IMG/VR virus record: IMGVR_UViG_3300027742_000395
Coordinates: 1-35,096 of that record
Origin: a virus
DNA: 35,096 bases
Reading direction: 5' to 3' (one strand)
Shown here: positions 32,701 through 35,096 of the stretch, in pieces
How positions within the stretch are numbered: position 1 is the stretch's first letter
How the letters are laid out: each line of letters starts with the position of its first letter
Notes under the pieces: model-generated
The model's input: the letters and a program-made list of their open reading frames with translations, nothing else
Databases searched by the model: none
Told to the model about the DNA's origin: nothing
Made by a program: the position numbers and the translations under genes

Positions 32701-34358
32701 TTCAGTTAGATGATAAGATTGAAAATACATCAACTGCATTAACAACTGCGCAATCTACTTTTAGTGATGAAATTGCAAGCGTACAAACTGAATTAGAAAC
32801 TCAAATTATCAATACATCTAGTTTTGTTTTTAGAGAAAGTTTCAAAGATAGCTTAGAAAACTGGACAATTCACGAAGGCACTGCTGAAACATCAGTTGTT
32901 GAAACTGACTTAGCAAAACGTGATGGAAAATTATTAAGTGTTGGTAATAATGCGGGTAATGATGAACTGTGGCTTTATCACAATACACCGATTCCGTTTT
33001 ATGAAGATGTTTTATATAAAATTAAAGTACGCATGAGAAAGCCGAGCGGGGGTGGTAGGTTCTACGCTGGTTTAGAAGGGCTGGCTGGTGATGGTGTCAC
33101 ATTAGTTAATATGCTGGGTGCTGATAGTTATACATCTCAACATTACATTGCAGCAAATAACGTGTTACCGACAACCGATTTTATTGAATATGTCGGCTAT
33201 GTGAAAGGCACAGCGACAGCAGGATCATTTACGAATAAATCTTTTGATAAACCAGCAGTCATGCATGAGAACGTTAGATTCATTCGTCCTGTTCTTATCT
33301 GTAATTATTCAGATGCGGCGGGAAAAATGGAAATTGATTATTTTGAAATCGAATCTATTTCTGAAAATGTCGAACAGATCGGCGCACAGTACACCGCAAA
33401 AGTTGATGTAAATGGCTTAGTTGGTGGCTTTGGTTTATACAATGACGGTGAAACAATAGATGCTGGTTTCAATGTTGATAAATTCTATATTGGTAGAAAT
33501 CTTGAAAATCAAGTAGCACCTTTTATTGTCAATAATAATCAAGTCATTATTGATGATGCTTTAATCAATAGCTTACTGTTCACAAAACTACGTTCTGATG
33601 ATGATACATTAATTTTCGAGAATGGTAAGTTAAGTGCTGCACATATTGATGTTGATAGTTTAGTAGTCAGTAAAGGACAATCTAAAAACTTTGTGAATGG
33701 TCAAAGCGGGTGGCAGTTAACAGAAACTGGCGGACAGATTAACTTTCCTATAAATTTCGGCGGGACTATTGATTACGCTGATATCACTGGAACTAAGCCA
33801 CCCACTAACGCTGACCGTACCGCTAATAATACGTCTTATGATACGTCACGGGTAGCGGGGCATAATGCTAGGGCTCTTGCTAACGCGGCCATTCAGGCAA
33901 GGGATAGAGCGGCCCATTGGATCCGTCCAGGTCAGACAACCATTGACGGTAATAAGATTTATACCGGTGACGCTTATGTTGACACGCTACAAATTCGCGG
34001 TAATGCAATTACTGTTCCGTCAACTTATTATGCCGCGGGTAGAATTTCTCTTGGCTGGACGGGTACCGCATATCTAGGGGGCATTAATTTCAATTCTGGT
34101 GGGGCACCCATCACTATTATAGCGAGTGTTTATGTGTCCGGGCCGTCTAACGGCGGTACTGTGACAGTGAGATTAAAACGCGGGGGCTCAGTATTACGTG
34201 AAATAACTACAAGTGATAGTGCGCTTGGCAGCTTTGATGTTTCCATTGGCTTGGGTGCGGTGGGTGGTACACACACTTATTCTTTAGAAATGTCTACAAA
34301 TCGCGCCAGTGTCGGTGCGACTAGTCGTTTAATACATTTATTAGGAACAAAAAGATGA
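29745..34358 (+). CDS. Central tail tip / host-specificity protein J-like
   Basis: 1537 aa, longer than lambda J (about 1132). After a glycine-rich N-terminus (GAGGGGKSGGGGS) comes the hub (SNAVARIIDVIGEGEISGLV, about 40-600). Two FN3-like domains lie at about 630-820, a coiled coil at 870-1020, a jelly-roll-like CBM-type region at about 1025-1200 (DSLENWTIHEGTAE), then the DUF1983-like YTAKVDVNGLVGGFGLY. The last 175 residues (bases 33830-34350) look foreign: GC at 33841-33960 is 53% against 28% at 33481-33600. This tip probably binds the receptor. ATG with a CGGAA upstream. Overlaps the next gene by ATGA. Confidence 0.94.
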   Translation: MNVNDKDEFDNDVAISGAGGGGKSGGGGSARVAQEDPNTLQSNAVARIIDVIGEGEISGLVNGAKSVFVDGTPLQNDDGSYNFNGIEFQERVGLTVQSHVGGFNGVESTTDVSTEITQNEPVIRTISDLDADAVRVTISLQSLTNQNAENGDLRGSSVDIAIDRRNNGGIYKTIKTDRISGKTTSAYQRAYRIELDGAGPWDIRVRRITPDSDSSLINDKTYFANYTSIIETKLTYPDTAYIALKVDAQQFGNTIPKTSYLMRGLIVNVPDNYNPINRTYSGIWSGNFKRAYTNNPAWIFYDLATNTRYGAGLSNVDKWSLYQIGRYCDEYVDDGYGSTEPRFTINTVLNSRDDVFKVLQSLSTAFRGMTYYGAGTVTAVQDAPATASRLFNNSNVVDGEFKRSDSDIRTRHTRVAVSWNDPTDNYKLTTELVDDNDAIQKYGIQTSEISAFGCTSRGQARRLGLWTLYTEQLETESVEFSVSIADADVRPGDIISINDAYHVGARIGGRLKTNNTTTELYLDKHPDNFTGSNKTISLQMPNGIPVHKAINSINNGVVTLAESLNQAPLDNAVYTLSSSNVASQEFRVLAIVDNDDQTYTISALEHNKNKYALVEQGLTIPDSPTTLLPSGKLSAPLSLSVETYKYLEGGTEHQAATLGWTPSGDPRVKSYIAEMLRPDSATYETIGATKTTSIDIRNVSTGEYTFRVASVNSLGARSEWSLLTTTLQSLLLPVAPTSVDVDAGLFNVTLVPNSSRAGQLYEFYRSSVALTSETITANANFLGRSTTLADNNLEFNTTYFYYIRGFNAYGVSEFYPVQVTTDNSPAKYIDVLTGEIRESHLYQSLNEEIEKISGPESLVDSVAYKVAQAKAETETFIVTVENTLKDADTALAERIDVLSANFDDNTAIIQSEQQARADADDALAQQINSVQTQVDDTISVAISSLESQIVTVEDKTTANAQAITNVQTEFNDTLATVQQDFNTEIIQLDDKIENTSTALTTAQSTFSDEIASVQTELETQIINTSSFVFRESFKDSLENWTIHEGTAETSVVETDLAKRDGKLLSVGNNAGNDELWLYHNTPIPFYEDVLYKIKVRMRKPSGGGRFYAGLEGLAGDGVTLVNMLGADSYTSQHYIAANNVLPTTDFIEYVGYVKGTATAGSFTNKSFDKPAVMHENVRFIRPVLICNYSDAAGKMEIDYFEIESISENVEQIGAQYTAKVDVNGLVGGFGLYNDGETIDAGFNVDKFYIGRNLENQVAPFIVNNNQVIIDDALINSLLFTKLRSDDDTLIFENGKLSAAHIDVDSLVVSKGQSKNFVNGQSGWQLTETGGQINFPINFGGTIDYADITGTKPPTNADRTANNTSYDTSRVAGHNARALANAAIQARDRAAHWIRPGQTTIDGNKIYTGDAYVDTLQIRGNAITVPSTYYAAGRISLGWTGTAYLGGINFNSGGAPITIIASVYVSGPSNGGTVTVRLKRGGSVLREITTSDSALGSFDVSIGLGAVGGTHTYSLEMSTNRASVGATSRLIHLLGTKR

Positions 34359-34738
34359 AACAATATATTATATATAAAGATTCTGGTGAAATAACTAATT
34401 TATTAAGTATTCCAGAATCTATGCTTGATGATCAACTTTCGGATGGAATTTATGCTTTAGAGTGTGATGATGATGTATTAGATACAACGCATTATGTTGA
34501 TAATAAAGAAATACTTAAAAAGAAAACATTAGAATACACACTCAATATTGATGGCTTTACTGTAATTATCAATGGTTTGCCTGCTGGTTTACTAGTTGAA
34601 ATTCGCGGTGTCAGTGTTGTTACTGATGATGATCCGACAATTATTGAATTTGATAAAGCGGGAATTTATACATTGCAAATTTCGGGCAGTGTTGAACATT
34701 TAGAGGAAATTAAGGAATTAAAAATTGGCAACGCTTAA
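34355..34738 (+). CDS. Small tail-tip-associated protein
   Basis: 127 aa. MKQYIIYKDSGEITNLLSIPE, HYVDNKEILKKKTLEYTLNIDGFTVIINGLP and a beta-rich C-terminus resemble small proteins encoded just after J or fibre genes in other prophages; no defined family. It overlaps J by ATGA and the next gene by 14 nt, so the three are translated together. A fibre-assembly or tip-cap role is inferred by position. Confidence 0.65.
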   Translation: MKQYIIYKDSGEITNLLSIPESMLDDQLSDGIYALECDDDVLDTTHYVDNKEILKKKTLEYTLNIDGFTVIINGLPAGLLVEIRGVSVVTDDDPTIIEFDKAGIYTLQISGSVEHLEEIKELKIGNA

Positions 34739-35096
34739 CGCAAAAACGTATGCGTCAAATGATGACGCTATCAATTACTACACATCATTGATTGATGAGA
34801 AAGCAGAACAGACACGCTTGAAATTTTTGACAGCGGGCGCGGGGCAGTCGATGACGTATGATCAGAAATATGCTGAAGCGCTAGCGGGTGGGGGCACAAT
34901 GATCGATAGCGAGGCGCTAGCGCTTGATATGAGCGTGTCAGACGTGATTGATTCAGTATTAGCTGCACGAGCAGCATGGATTGAAAAGGGCGCAGAAATC
35001 GAAAGTGAACGTTTGAAAGCTAAGAAACAGATCAGACAAGCATCGACAGCACATGAAATGCATTTGATAGCATCATCAGCTTTCACTACTCACTGA
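34725..35096 (+). CDS. Tail-region protein of unknown function
   Basis: 123 aa. The start is TTG at 34725 with AAGGA 8 nt upstream, which overlaps the preceding gene by 14 nt. The segment LKFLTAGAGQSMTYDQKYAEALA is recurrent in small proteins behind phage tail genes, followed by helices (SVSDVIDSVLAARAAWIEKGAEIE). It has somewhat higher GC than its neighbours, like the J tip, suggesting that both were acquired together. The window ends at its stop codon. Confidence 0.6.
   Translation: MATLNAKTYASNDDAINYYTSLIDEKAEQTRLKFLTAGAGQSMTYDQKYAEALAGGGTMIDSEALALDMSVSDVIDSVLAARAAWIEKGAEIESERLKAKKQIRQASTAHEMHLIASSAFTTH

Overview
The window is an essentially complete temperate siphovirus genome with lambda/HK97-like morphogenesis, most likely an integrated prophage. 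It carries a P4-type (DUF4102) integrase, P27-family and large terminase subunits, an HK97-fold capsid, and the full lambda-style tail set (tube, G/GT chaperone, tape measure, M, L, K, I, J). The sequence is AT-rich (spot counts of 28-53% GC; most of it looks like the high 30s). A phage-borne MvaT-type silencer and the lambda-like tail tip suggest a gammaproteobacterial host, probably in the Pseudomonadales. No species can be named from the sequence alone.

Layout. 1-1311: integrase and terminator. 1351-9649: an early block, mostly on the minus strand. It holds three paralogous proteins of unknown function, an AlpA-like DNA-binding protein, a DnaB-like helicase, a ribbon-helix-helix protein, a DEAD/SF2-like helicase and several unknowns, interrupted by two plus-strand genes (a RuvC-fold nuclease and the MvaT-like protein). 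9650-10628: about 1 kb without genes, carrying four 16-bp iterons, a 141-nt nested inverted repeat, a 13-bp perfect hairpin and an 82-bp perfect duplication; it is the best candidate for a replication origin or structured RNA locus. 10629-13774: lysis genes (holin-like, spanin-like, T4-type lysozyme) and two HNH nucleases. 13989-23549: terminases, a prohead protease-capsid fusion, portal, connectors, tail terminator, tail tube and the frameshifted tail chaperone. 23759-35096: tape measure and tail tip.

The most striking feature is regulatory. Ten exact plus-strand copies of TATAAATA, the T4 late-promoter core, lie in the short gaps upstream of lysis, head and tail genes, and near-matches (CTAAATA or CATAAATA) precede several of the others. 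Many of these units end in their own rho-independent terminator. This differs from lambda's single Q-dependent late transcript, yet no T4 gp55/gp33-like gene is recognisable. A second signal, a 41-bp element with a palindromic half and fixed internal spacing, sits upstream of three early minus-strand genes. No CI/Cro pair is visible; the AlpA-like, RHH and MvaT-like proteins are the only recognisable regulators.
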